NCBI GenBank assembly: GCA_004151065.3 | Contig: NWUY0304846117.1 | Span: 1-45,574, forward strand | DNA length: 45,574 nucleotides | Direction: 5' to 3' | Source of the DNA: Larix sibirica | Lineage: Eukaryota; Streptophyta; Pinopsida; Pinales; Pinaceae | Translations under genes and position numbers: made by a program | Part shown: in pieces, positions 29,135-39,029 of the stretch | Layout: every line of letters begins with the position of its first letter | Numbering within the stretch: position 1 is the first letter of the stretch | Notes under the pieces: model-generated | The model's database searches: none | What the model was told of the DNA's origin: nothing | The model's input: only the letters and a program-made list of their open reading frames with translations

Positions 29135-29322
29135 GATGTCGGAGTTCGGACCTGTTGGAGTTCGGAGTTAATTGTCGGACCTGAATGTCGGACCTGTTGG
29201 GTGTCGGAGTTAATAGTCGGAGTTCGGAGTTAATTGTCGGAGTTAATTGTCGGAGCTGTTGGATGTCGGACCTGAATGTCGGACCTGTTGGATGTCGGAG
29301 TTCGGATGTCGGATGTCGGATA
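29135..29322 (+). repeat. GTCGGA tandem array
   Basis: GTCGGA occurs about a dozen times in under 200 bp, followed by GTT, CCTGAAT, CCTGTTG or GCTGTTG. This gives composite units such as GTCGGACCTGAATGTCGGAC and GTCGGAGTTAATTGTCGGAG of 12-18 bp. The units vary by combination of the same few words, like a shuffled array. The minus strand is open over the array (part of a 126-codon frame at 29085-29465) with SELRHPTG/TFRSDIQ/QLTPTIN peptides. I attribute that to the repeat. Confidence 0.85.
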
Positions 29323-29354
29323 AAAGTAATGAGTGACAAGAAATAAATAAAGAA

Positions 29355-29620
29355 ATAAACGTTCCAACCCCAGAAGCAGCATTTGGAACAGCAGTGAAGG
29401 ATAATCCCAGTATCATTTATAGCAACATCAGTTGGCATAATTCTTAGCAGCATTACGACCAGCATTTAAAGCAGCAGCGTTCCTAGCAGCAGTCAAAGCA
29501 GCAGTTGAGCGGGCATTTGAAGCAGAAGCATTTGGATCATTTGAAGGGGCATTCGTCCCGGCATCCCCAGCATCAGCGGTTGAACCGGATCATTCATTAC
29601 CAGCAAGCCTAGGAAGTAGC
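29355..29620 (-). repeat. Triplet-patterned array (GGAAYTGNT family), with 48-triplet open frame
   Basis: Plus-strand words are CAGCAGTGAAGG, GCAGCATTACGACCAGCATT, AAAGCAGCAGCG and GCATTTGAAGCAGAAGC. On the minus strand 29574-29430 is one open frame rich in Ala, Asn and Ser with motifs GTNAPSNDPNASASNARST and ALNAGRNAAKNYAN. It resembles the reading of 42651-43118 and 22126-22395. No start codon or domain is identified. It follows the GTCGGA array directly. Confidence 0.65.
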
Positions 29621-30373
29621 ACCTGTTGCAGTTCTATATTCACCCTGTTTCCAATTAAAGTCTGTTTTTTTCACAATCCCAAATGAAATAAGTAAACCTT
29701 ATCTGACCACCTCTCTAATAGCCTAGACCTGGAGACACTCACGGGAGGTCTGGACAGAGGTCTTTACACTTGCTTGAGGCTTGCAACTTTAGGTCTGGAG
29801 CCTTTCCTTCCTTCTATAGTATGCTAATAAACAAACGGTATAACAACTCTTCCAATGTTGCTCTTCTTTCTACCGAACTTTACTTTGAACGAACCGAACC
29901 CTATGAACATGGCACCAATAATGAGTGCTCTGCTCTACTCATGGTAGAAACTAACATAGTAAAGCTTCCTGGTAACTAATGAAGTGGGGAGCTTTCAACC
30001 CGGGCATATAAACAGACTAAGCATACCTTATAAACTTCGGTCACTAACTTCGGAGCAAAAATCCCGGTCAAGTGCTTCGGGCAGGCGCAATCCACTCTAT
30101 AATAAGTGGTCTAACTTATCAATTGGGGGCTGGTCGGAGTTTTCCAAATAAAATCTGGCATCCTTTACGCAGCGTTTGGAGGTCCTCGTATCACTATGAA
30201 AGGTAAGCTACTTACTTTGGGTCACGAATCCGAGTGCTGATGGCACAACAATCAAGGTGGAAAATGATGATAAATCACTCATATCCGCCCCATTGGAACC
30301 GGTAAAATAATTTTTCGTTAGCTTCTCTATGTAAATAGCAGGTAGTAAAAACAAAGCGATGATTTAGGAAAGG
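29621..30373. other. Unassigned stretch
   Basis: No gene recognised. GGTCTGGA words recur at 29745-29800 (GGGAGGTCTGGACAGAGGTC, TTTAGGTCTGGAGCC), and AACTTCGG(T/A) words near 30034-30055. A 69-codon frame at 29770-29979 is unassigned. Confidence 0.5.
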
Positions 30374-30430
30374 CTTGCTTGACCAAAGGTATACTTGCTT
30401 GACCGAAGGGAGGGCAAGGGAGGGCAAGGT
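30374..30430 (+). repeat. 20-bp and 10-bp tandem repeats
   Basis: CTTGCTTGACC(A/G)AAGG repeats at 30374-30389 and 30394-30409 (period 20), and GAGGGCAAGG repeats at period 10 from 30410. The CTTGCTT word is common also in 35640-37960. Confidence 0.75.
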
Positions 30431-31480
30431 GTATAAGGCTAAACTTTGGGTGAGTTGGTAAGAAAGGCAAGAAGGGCAGGGGTAATGCCATATCCTCCTA
30501 ATCCTTCCTGGCTTGAAGCAATGACTTAATAATATGGGCAAGGGGTTAAGCGAGACCAGAAATACATGGTACCTATCTATAATTAACGAGGAAGGTCTAG
30601 TAAAGGTTAATAGCGAGAGTGTAGTGTCTACCCACTTCGTGCCACGCCACGATTGCTGGCTGAATGGTGGGTAAGGGGCGGCACTCCCTTAGGGTGAAGG
30701 CAATAAGTAAAGTATAGTAAGTGGATAGCACTAAAAAAGTAAGGTCTAAGGTTATTAGTCCTAGTGCCTACTCGGTTCCTTTCCTCCAGTAAGTAAGTTT
30801 GTTAAAAAGCCTGTGAAGAGAAACCCCTCCCGTAAAAAGGCTAATCTCTGGGAAGCCCCGCTCCGTCTGTGTTCGTTCAACGCTGTAAGTAAGTGTGGGG
30901 CATAGGTTAAGTAAGTTGTAAGGTTGGTGAAGCAGGTAGGTTGTTTGTTCCGATCGATCCGAAAAAGCTAGCTTCTCAGATGCCGCTCCGCCCCTAAAGT
31001 GAATCTCATTTCTCTGGGTTCGTAGAAATATTCCATCCACAGGGTCCCAAACTCTCATTTTATTTAGCCAAATACTTCGTACCTGCATTTAAGTTCTTTC
31101 CAGGGGGCAGCAACATAATAGGCTCAGGTGAGGTTGCGAAGCAAAGTAAATTATTGGAACAACAAGTTTTGAATGAGTGAGGAGTTGGTCGGGTCGATCC
31201 CGAAAAGGTCCTCAAATGCATGTTTAATAAAGAGAAACCTCGTTTATTGGGTTTCCGAGGAACGAAGTGCTCCACCGGGTTATCAAACTTTGTATTTAGT
31301 TTTATTTAGTATAGGTAAATCGTCGATTCATGTAATGTTCCCTGCGCCTTGGGGCTGTGGGCGCCTAAATATTGTCAAGTAAAGGGCAAAGCGAACTTGC
31401 TCGAAGTAGGAAGGGCTTTTCTGTCTGTCTCCTCTCTACACGTTGGTGAAAGACGAGCCAAGGTGCTAAGCTCGCGGCCG
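30431..31480. other. Unassigned stretch with several open frames
   Basis: A 106-codon minus-strand frame (30768-31088) and shorter overlapping frames to 31382 have no recognisable domains. GTAAGT/AAGGTT words are frequent at 30690-30940. They may be the reverse-oriented counterpart of the ACTTGCCTTT vocabulary of 35640-37960, but I could not align a unit. Confidence 0.4.
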
Positions 31481-31515
31481 GCATAATTACATATATAAAT
31501 GGATATATCTCTTTG
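31481..31515 (+). repeat. RepB dispersed motif
   Basis: GCATAATTACATATATAAAT, then GGATATATCTC, matches GCGTAATTACATATATAATG, then ATATATCTC, at 45438-45475 and 45519-45547. It follows a GCTCGCGGCCGGC word as other copies follow RepC. It is non-coding. The AT-rich core could act as a promoter or unwinding element, but nothing shows this. Confidence 0.7.
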
Positions 31516-32452
31516 TATACAATATTCTTTGAGCATGTTTTAAAATCACTCTGTCTCTTCGATCCTCCTTTCCTCTCTCTGTCTGTCTTCCCATGCATCC
31601 TTCCATTCATCCATGCAATAAGAAGGACATTAAGTTCGTGGATCCTGGCAGCACTAAACGTGCCTCACCCTAATAAACTAAGGCACGAATGTGGTTAAAA
31701 ATACTATCCATAAGTAAGTTTATAAATAATATTCCTGAAGAAAAGGGAGAGGTTCTGGGACCGAACTGGGTAAGGTTCTGTAAGTCAGCATTAAAGCTTG
31801 CAGTACTTTCAGGGTAAGAGTATGTCTGTGCTGTGTTCCCTGAACATGGCCGGGTTCCAACTTTAAGTATATGGGTTTTAGATATAACCTTGTGGGCACC
31901 TTTGTTTGTAATTTGATGTCGTCCGAAAGGTGGGGGGGTTTCTAGAGAAGATCCCATATAAGGTACCTGGTTGGTGGGGTACAAATTATATCTATCCAAA
32001 ATAAGTTTATAAAGCCTAGTGCCTGCTTCACCATATTAAACTAAAGGTTAGGATTAATTGTGAATTTAAGGCTTTTCATTAGCTTTATACTTCTATTCTG
32101 GGAAGAACAACCCTAGGTTTATTCAGGAGGGAGGAATAACCACTTCAACTCACCCAATAAATCGTTCAGCTCATAAAAAATGCTGAGGCGAGCTTACCTC
32201 AGTGGATCTCACTCACACTGGGGCATTTTATAGTTACGAAGGATTCATGGATGGACCAGATTCAGTGTTTGCACGCAAAGTTGATCGTTTTGTGCCTCTA
32301 CAAACAACAAGTAAGCAAAGTAATTTCCACCCGGATTACAGGTTGAAGGTGATAGTTTTCATGTAAATACGAATAGTATTTGGAATCCTTTTTTATCTGG
32401 TATGGAGGTGGAATTGAACCTTGATTTAAAAACCAAAAAGTAGCTATGTTAG
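31516..32452. other. Unassigned stretch
   Basis: No gene recognised. CATCC(A/T)T words near 31592-31618 are simple sequence. A 109-codon minus-strand frame at 31670-31999 is unassigned and lacks family motifs. Confidence 0.45.
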
Positions 32453-32489
32453 TGGGTAGGGTCCTACCCCACATCGCCCGATATGTGGG
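32453..32489 (+). other. Two mutually exclusive hairpins
   Basis: GTGGGTAGG (32453-32461) can pair with CCTACCCCAC (32463-32472), with a one-base bulge. The overlapping CCCACAT (32468-32474) can pair instead with ATGTGGG (32483-32489) around an 8-base loop. The two folds share CCCAC, so they cannot coexist, which has the geometry of a switch or attenuator. No gene lies near, so a function is not supported. It may be decayed inverted repeats. Confidence 0.55.
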
Positions 32490-35235
32490 TCAGTGTCGAT
32501 TCAATGTAGTATCGTTTACCAACCTCCCCAACATAAAACAATGAAATATAGTAATAGTTGGAAAACATGGTGGGCTTAGGTTTATATAGGGAGGGTTGGT
32601 TGCCCCCTAACCATTTGAAACCTCGGCCCGGGGATAGTGCGAAGGCCGCCAGGGAGAGGATGGCCTTTCCCTAGCAAATTTACCATTTGGATACGCTTGC
32701 TTACTTAATTTACCACTTTTCCAGTCCTCCCTATAAGAAATCTCACTCCCATAAAGGTACAATCTACTCCTCCCATGTTATCTACCCTCGATTATCCTCT
32801 ACCCTCTGTCTTCCAACTAACATATGGATACAGAACACACGCTATCCTACCTCGATTGAATGAATGCTATAATTATGCATCATTATATATGATGCTACTT
32901 TTTGGGGATAATCGCCTTACACATAGTGCCTAAAGAAGGGAGGTGGGTTATTTGCCAGATAGTGTGCCAGATAGTGATTTATAAATGGACAACATCTTTA
33001 GAAAAGGGGTCCCACAGACGGGCAACATAAAGCATCTCCCAAATCCACATCCACCAAACACGGGTAAAACTATGGAACAGGAAGGGAAGGTATATTTATT
33101 ATACCAAGTTTTTACTGCTATTTCCACTTAGTGCATGGACTGAAGCTAGTAGGTCTTAGTGTGACACTTTCAGTTACTAATATTACTAGTTGTTAGATAG
33201 TTGTTAGTTCCGTCGGATACGGTAATTATACATTGGGTCAATCAACTGGATTTTCAGATTACTGTAACCATTCGTCGGGGCAGACAGTGCACGGCTTATT
33301 TTGCTAATTTCGTGTGACTTAACTTAGTGGACACGGAACTGGCTTATTATTAAAAGTTCATTGTTGAAGTTCATGGCTTCTGCATTGATCGTACCAACGA
33401 TGTGGTGAATTTCCCCCCCTTGTGGGTTGACGTATCAATCATGGAGATAGAATGAGGATAGAGATTGACCCGAAGAAGTGCCTCTATAGCCAGTATTTCC
33501 ATACTTGGATTGTGATTGAAACACCTGTGTTTCAGGGTTGATGCTATTGTGTGATAGTGCGTACTTTGCTGGGAGGTATATTCAGAGATATAGGAATATT
33601 AGGGTTTATAAAAGAGCGCGATCTACTTTGTCAGGAAGATTTTGATGTTTTGGACATATTTACTTTTTCCAATAAGGTCTCTGTCAGTGACGCTGCTGAC
33701 AATAACTCCCATAGACCCATTCGAATGAACTCTTCTAGAGTCACCCCTAAAGAGTAAGCTGCGCTCGGCTGGTTTTTGGATGCCGTCTTCCTTACTTGAC
33801 TAGCATACATTTTAATCTCGTTCGTTAAAGGCGCCTCTATCCCGGCCGGGAGGGGGGGGGGAGAGAAGGGATTGCCGGGTCACCTCACTGCAGCAACTAA
33901 ACAAAACACAGTATGGAGGGTATTTGGCATTTGATCAATAAGGCTGCCTCTTCACCATGGACGAGGTAAAAAGGTATTAAACCTATGTCTTTGCATATGT
34001 CCTATACTATTAGTTTAACCTATTAGGTGATAAGAGAACAGGTTAGATAGAGATAACGGGTAGCTCCCCATTCGCATATATAACAGATGAACCTCATAGA
34101 ATTATCTCCATGATCATAAAGCTTATTTGGGCAGGTTTAATAGAAAATACCCGTGAGCTCTAGATAATAACATGCATTTGGGAACAAGTTGACTAAAGCC
34201 CCTTGAGCAGTAGTTAACAGGGCGATGAGAGAAGGCAGGCAGGATCAATTACCAATATGGAGGCAAGCGGTAAGATAAATAGATTAATCAAAGCAGGTAG
34301 GTTTACTAGTTGTGAAGATGACTAACTGTGTGATGAGAGAACTGCAGCAGATTAAATTGACTAGGCCTGCTTGCTTGAGGGTAACTGTGTATTTTAGTTA
34401 ACAGCAGCCCCTATCTGCTATCTGGGTGGGCAGCTTATAAAGGTGGATAGTTCAAGTAGTTATATATATCAATCAGGAGGTAAATATAAAATATCTAAAG
34501 AGGTCAATATTAATCAATCGCAGGTAGGTTCCACTGCTCGCTGTTGTTCACTGGGTTTGCTTTTAAGGGTTTTCCCGCCATGTGTTTTTATTTCCAACTC
34601 ACTACTAAAAGAAGCTATATCAATCAATAAATAAAGGCGGTAGCAGTAATAAGTATCAGTACGGAAGGAATCAAAGTAAGTAGGAATAAGTAAGCAAAAG
34701 TAAGAATACATAAGGTTTAGCAAGAAAGGATGAGGAAGGCTACGCCTTAGCCCTCTCTTTATAGCCCGGAAGGCATATAAAGGAAGAAAGCACACGGATA
34801 CGGAGTATGTAATTCTAAAGCATAAGTCTTATAACGGATGAACAATGAAAACAAAGCTCAATATTAACCACGGCTTTTATTTCTTTTCAATGCATACCAA
34901 GCTCAAGACCAACAAGGATAGTGGTAAGGTTTATTCTTCGGCTCATAGTTAGTATTATATAAAGTTAGAGTGTTATCGCCAAACTAATATTTGAGCGGTA
35001 GCATTTGTTATGTAGTAGGTAGGATGGATGGGGAAGCTGCTGTGTTTCCTCTTTTTTTTTTTGTTCAAACTTCTGTGGGTGCTGAAGCTCAAACTAATGT
35101 GGGCTCGCTTAGCTCTAACTCCTACCCCCCGAGACTTCAAACGTATTCACTCAGATGCGGCCAAGCATGCTTTTACTCAGAAAGATGCTGCATAGATCCC
35201 GTGATGGATCACTTCTTACAAGGAATGATAGATTG
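32490..35235. other. Unassigned stretch with small palindromes and repeats
   Basis: No gene recognised. GCATCAT/ATGATGC at 32877-32895 forms a 7-bp stem with a 5-base loop. GCCAGATAGTG(T/A) is tandem at 32954-32977 (period 12). A run of about ten G lies near 33852. The 33551-33757 frame (68 codons) and the 34514-34795 minus frame (93 codons) have no known match. 34233-34266 resembles 17238-17275 (CCAATATGGA word). Confidence 0.45.
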
Positions 35236-35470
35236 ATTAAAAGCCATCTTACCGCCTACCGCTACTCCACCGCCTTACGCTACTGCTAAGGGATAGCGAA
35301 GTTACCCGCCGCCTAAGGTAAGGATACAGCTAAGAGAGATTAGAACGCCTTACGATACAGCTATTGAAAGGGATTAGAACGCCCAAGGGAAGGACACTCA
35401 ACCGCCTTCGGCTACAGCTATTGCTTTCACTATGCCTTTACGCCGCCTATACAGACTTTGGTTAAAAGAA
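35236..35470 (+). repeat. ACCGCCTTACG/ACAGCTA degenerate block
   Basis: CTTACCGCCTACCGCTACTC, CACCGCCTTACGCTACTGC, GATACAGCTAAGAGAGATTA, GAACGCCTTACGATACAGCT, AAGGGATTAGAACGCC and ACCGCCTTCGGCTACAGC recur with 20-45 bp spacing, two of them sharing GAGATTAGAACGCC/GGGATTAGAACGCC. It is a minisatellite-like array, non-coding. Confidence 0.65.
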
Positions 35471-35639
35471 TGCGCGGGTTATCCCTTCCACCCTCAATCC
35501 GGTATTACCCGCCTGTTAACTCTTATTCCGAGCTATCCATATTGCAAACCATCCGAAACAACCCATTAACCCTTTAGTTTGGGTTGATCCAACTGGGTGC
35601 CAATTAACCACAAATCTGAAGTGCCACGAGAAGCACGAG

Positions 35640-37960
35640 CTTTTTACGTTGCACCTCACGCTAGGACCTGGTTCAGCCTATAAACTATTACTTTCTTTTG
35701 GACAGGTTGGACAGTTAGCTTTTTGGTGTAATTGTTTTCACAGCCCTCTTTTATGGAAGCCAGACTACTTAGATTAGACGGGCTCGCTTTGGCAGGCACT
35801 TTGAACCGGATTATTTACCCTTTGTCTGGAATACCTTTCTGGGAGGACCTATACTAACAACTTATCGAGCTCCACTAGAGACCGGCTCAATTACTTTAAC
35901 TTAGAGCATTCATTGCACGGACAGGCCATACACTACTTCTGGAGAAATGCCTTTTTGGTAGCAGAGCAGCACTATTGCTATGAACCCCAGCCTACTTTCC
36001 CTTTCTTTTTGTTTTACCACCAACCCACCTGCTTCAACAACCTCTCAATAACTCACTTATCCAACCTTTGTCATACCCCAATAGCATTGCACCGGCTGGC
36101 TTCCAATAAAAAACATTGGTGCACGGGCGTTCGATACAACCACTTGCTTGAGGTTGAGGAATTAAATGTCGGTTGTAGCCGCACTATTGATCTTGTCGGG
36201 GCCTGGCCAGATACAATTTATGAATTAATACAGACAACGCTAGGATAGGATAGGCATACTTGCCTTTCATTTTAGTGCCTACCAACCCACCTACCTTTTC
36301 TCTTTACTTGAAACTGCCTCACCAAACTTAGTTATTTATTGTACGGGCTTGGAAATAAAATAACTTCCGGTATTCAGACTTTATAGGCGCTTTATATATG
36401 TGCTTCTTGGAAGTGATATCTAAGGGTGCCAGCCATTATTGGAATAATCCTCTTGAGACACTTCGCGATCGCTCCGCGCCTTTCGAACAAGAAAGAATTT
36501 TTGCCTAACGTGGCAAGCCAGGGGTGCACACAACTTACATCCTTCAACTTACACAACTCCATTCCTCATATCTTTTACCCAGCAGACAGAACTTAGAGCC
36601 AATTACCTTGGAGATTGAAGTGAGTGCCAAAAGCACGGAGTGGATTTTACAGGCAGGTAAACCAACTGATGGAAGAAGGAAAAGGGTCAGTCAGGCCTAG
36701 ACCACTTAGTGAAGGTACCACTATACAGCCCCTTATCTGAGGGAGGGCCAGGTTGAGCCTACTTTATTTCTTTCCAGTTTTGGGTGAGATGGATCGTCGG
36801 AACTGCCTTCTTTGCTTTAGGAACGACAGCCAAAACTTCAGAATACGTGCTTGGGCACTCGCAGATCAAGTCGTATTACCTTTTAAAGCCTACACAATTC
36901 ATGTTGGAGGTGGCAAATAACCTGGCTTGGATGGACAGCAGGCTCCCATACAGTATTCACAGACCTGCAAGCAATCACACTTGCTTAAATATGCTTGTTA
37001 ACACTATTCCCTATTGTTCCGGGGCCGAGCAGCGTTTACCGGCTGGATACAATTATTGAATTCTTACCAACTACTCTATAGGAAGAGCCCCACTTGCACT
37101 TTTCTTTTACTTACTCTAACTACCCACCTGCTTTAGCCAGGAATACTTTGTAAAATAGGCACTAGTCTATTCACCCTTTACTTATGTGCATGCTACCTTT
37201 TTTTTTATATTACCCTTTACGCTTCAACCTACTTAGGATATGGATGGAGTCTTGCCTGCCCAACCACATTAATGAATGGGGGTAACACAATTAGAAGCTT
37301 TTCTATTTACCTTTATGTTCATGAAGCAGCCTACCTTTGCCTTTACTCTTATCTTACACCAACCGGGCACCGCCTGTTTTACTTTCACGACTTACCTTTG
37401 CCCCAAGCAAAACAGCTTCACCGGCGCGGCGGCTATATAGCTTTGGACGAGCTTCCAGACAGCATTTACTGGAATCACACTTGCTTACAGATCTTAAAAA
37501 ACTTGGATTTAAGAGGAGCCTCGCCAATACGATTCTGGAATAAGAAACCCACTGCAGTGCAGAGACCTGCCTTTCAGTTCATGCCTGCTAACTAACCTTA
37601 TAGTTATCCACCTAGACCTGTAGCCTTAGACACTTGCCTTCATGAATCGCTTAGCTTAGTAAGTACTGCCTATTTACCTTCTCTTATTAGGATAGGATTA
37701 ACCAACCTTACCCAGACTTTCATTTACTGTCTTCACCCTAATTGATGGAGTACCCATTGCTGAAGCCAGAATTACGAGGGACGGAGGGTAGCCACTATTT
37801 ACAAAAACCCCCTACCTGGGTTCCACACAATTACCCACCTGCAAGAACTAGATCTATTCTCCCTATACCACCTTTCTGGAATTGCTTCATGGCTACTGCA
37901 ACCTTCTCTTATCGGGTCGGGATTACACTGGCCAACCAACCCTTCACTTGAGGATTCAGG
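35640..37960 (+). repeat. Long C/T-rich degenerate repeat region (ACTTGCTT / ACCCACCTGC)
   Basis: The words ACCAACCCACCTGC, TACCTTT, CACTTGCTTA and CGGGC recur over 2.3 kb. A longer-range match joins 35988-36130 (CAGCCTACTTTCCCTTTC, then CCAACCCACCTGCTTC, then CACTTGCTTGAGG) with 37327-37480 (CAGCCTACCTTTGCCTTTAC, then CACCAACCGGGCACCGCC, then CACACTTGCTTACAG), about 1.3 kb apart. AATCACACTTGCTTA also occurs at 36974 and 37482. Frames of 91-111 codons on the plus strand lack known motifs and fall on repeated sequence, so I do not call genes. Confidence 0.5.
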
Positions 37961-38594
37961 CGCCCAAACCCAAGGCAGAGGAACAATTCAGACAGAATCG
38001 AGTTCCCCAAAGACCAATTCCGAGTTATCAACCCCGCCCCGGTGGATCAATATGCCTACGAAAAAAACACACACAATATTTATCTTTATAAAACAACGCC
38101 TCACCATATGAATAGTGAGTGGGCTCGTACCTTGCCCCGTTTGGCCAGGCAGGTTTTTGGATCGACCCGGAACCACTCAACAATTAACAAACTAGCTGCT
38201 CGGAGAATGAACTTATAATAGCTGAAGCTCCTCATCTGCTCCTATTTCGCTTATTCAGCCTTCGTCTCGACGGAGATAACAAGAGACTTAGATCTCAGAT
38301 CTTTACCTTATATGATGGATTGATCCAATTATTGACCCGATGAGTTCCGATGAACCTAGACGTGTGTTTTCTGCCGGTGATGCGAGTCCTGGTTCTGATG
38401 TGGGTGGTTCGCTTTCTTCGTGCTGGTGACTTCTAGATGCGGGTGCTTTTCGATCGGGAGCGAGACCCCACAAGGAAAAAAAGAGAAGTCGAGTAAGTTG
38501 CGTAAGTAGCGGCGGGGGAGAAAGAAACCACCGCAACATATCTAATAGCAATCGAAATCAATCGATAGATATAAATAAGATTTCCAGTTTAAAG
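37961..38594. other. Unassigned stretch
   Basis: No gene recognised. The 82-codon minus-strand frame at 38303-38551 is rich in Ser, Pro and Leu and matches nothing I know. Confidence 0.45.
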
Positions 38595-38790
38595 CCACTG
38601 AATCATATATAATGGAATGTTTATTGAATTGGCGGCTTTGAGGGTGCGTAAGCACGCTCGACTGATAAGGAGAGGGGCGGAGCCGCTCGACCGACGGGAG
38701 GAGGGCCGCCATCGTTCTACGAGAAAACCCCCTCACCCTTTATTTATTTGTTCTTCCAGTCATTCTTTATATATGTAATTACGCTTTGAT
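38595..38790 (+). repeat. RepC-RepB composite, copy 7
   Basis: It starts with TGAATCATATATAATGGAAT, a word that recurs at 45369 (TGAATCATATATAATAGAG). RepC follows: GTAAGCACGCTCGACTGATA, then AGGAGAGGGGCGGAGCC, then GCTCGACCGACGGGAGGAGG, then GCCGCCATCGTT (38641-38716). The element ends with RepB in minus orientation, TTATATATGTAATTACGC (38767-38784). AGATTTCCAGTTTAAAGCC at 38578 corresponds to the AAATCCAGTTT start of copies 1 and 4. Confidence 0.7.
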
Positions 38791-38952
38791 TTCGGCATCA
38801 CACCTTAACCCTTCCTTAACCTCTCATTTGGCCTGAGCGCTTGTAAGACTCACTTTTCTATTTGGGCATTGTGTTACGTAGCAAACAAACATAATGTTTA
38901 CTTCTCTATTAAGGCGAACAAGCATAATGTTGTATAAAATAAAAATATCAGG

Positions 38953-39029
38953 CGACCGGTAGGGTCAACCAAGGTCAAGGGGCACTCGATAGAAAGAAGG
39001 CAGGGTTCTCTCTCGACCGGTGGGGTCAA
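38953..39029 (+). repeat. Direct repeat CGACCGGT(A/G)GGGTCAA
   Basis: CGACCGGTAGGGTCAA at 38953-38968 and CGACCGGTGGGGTCAA at 39014-39029 differ by one base. The TCGACCGA/TCGACTGA words of RepC suggest the pair derives from that family. Confidence 0.75.

Noticed and set aside
29135-29322. CRISPR-like array of GTCGGA repeats
   Set aside because: The repeat is far too short, the intervening segments are drawn from a few recurring words and there are no cas genes.
29085-29465. 126-codon minus-strand frame with repeated peptides
   Set aside because: It is the translation of the GTCGGA array and runs past the array end without any domain.
32401-32450. Possible tRNA or primer-binding-site-like segment (GGTGGAATTGAACC)
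   Set aside because: No matching acceptor stem and no LTR boundary beside it.
33551-33757. 68-codon plus-strand frame considered as a gag or mitochondrial gene exon
   Set aside because: No motif matches, no adjacent exon, no intron boundary signals.
35913-36248. 111-codon plus-strand frame
   Set aside because: It lies in the degenerate C/T-rich repeat region and its sequence is partly duplicated out of frame 1.3 kb downstream.
36580-36780. Possible gypsy reverse transcriptase fragment (words like ACCAACTGATGGAAGAAGG)
   Set aside because: Translation did not give the expected motif order, and the resemblance is limited to a few residues.
38303-38551. 82-codon Ser/Pro/Leu-rich minus-strand frame considered as a mitochondrial ORF
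   Set aside because: No match to any known mitochondrial protein that I can recall. Low-complexity composition explains the openness.
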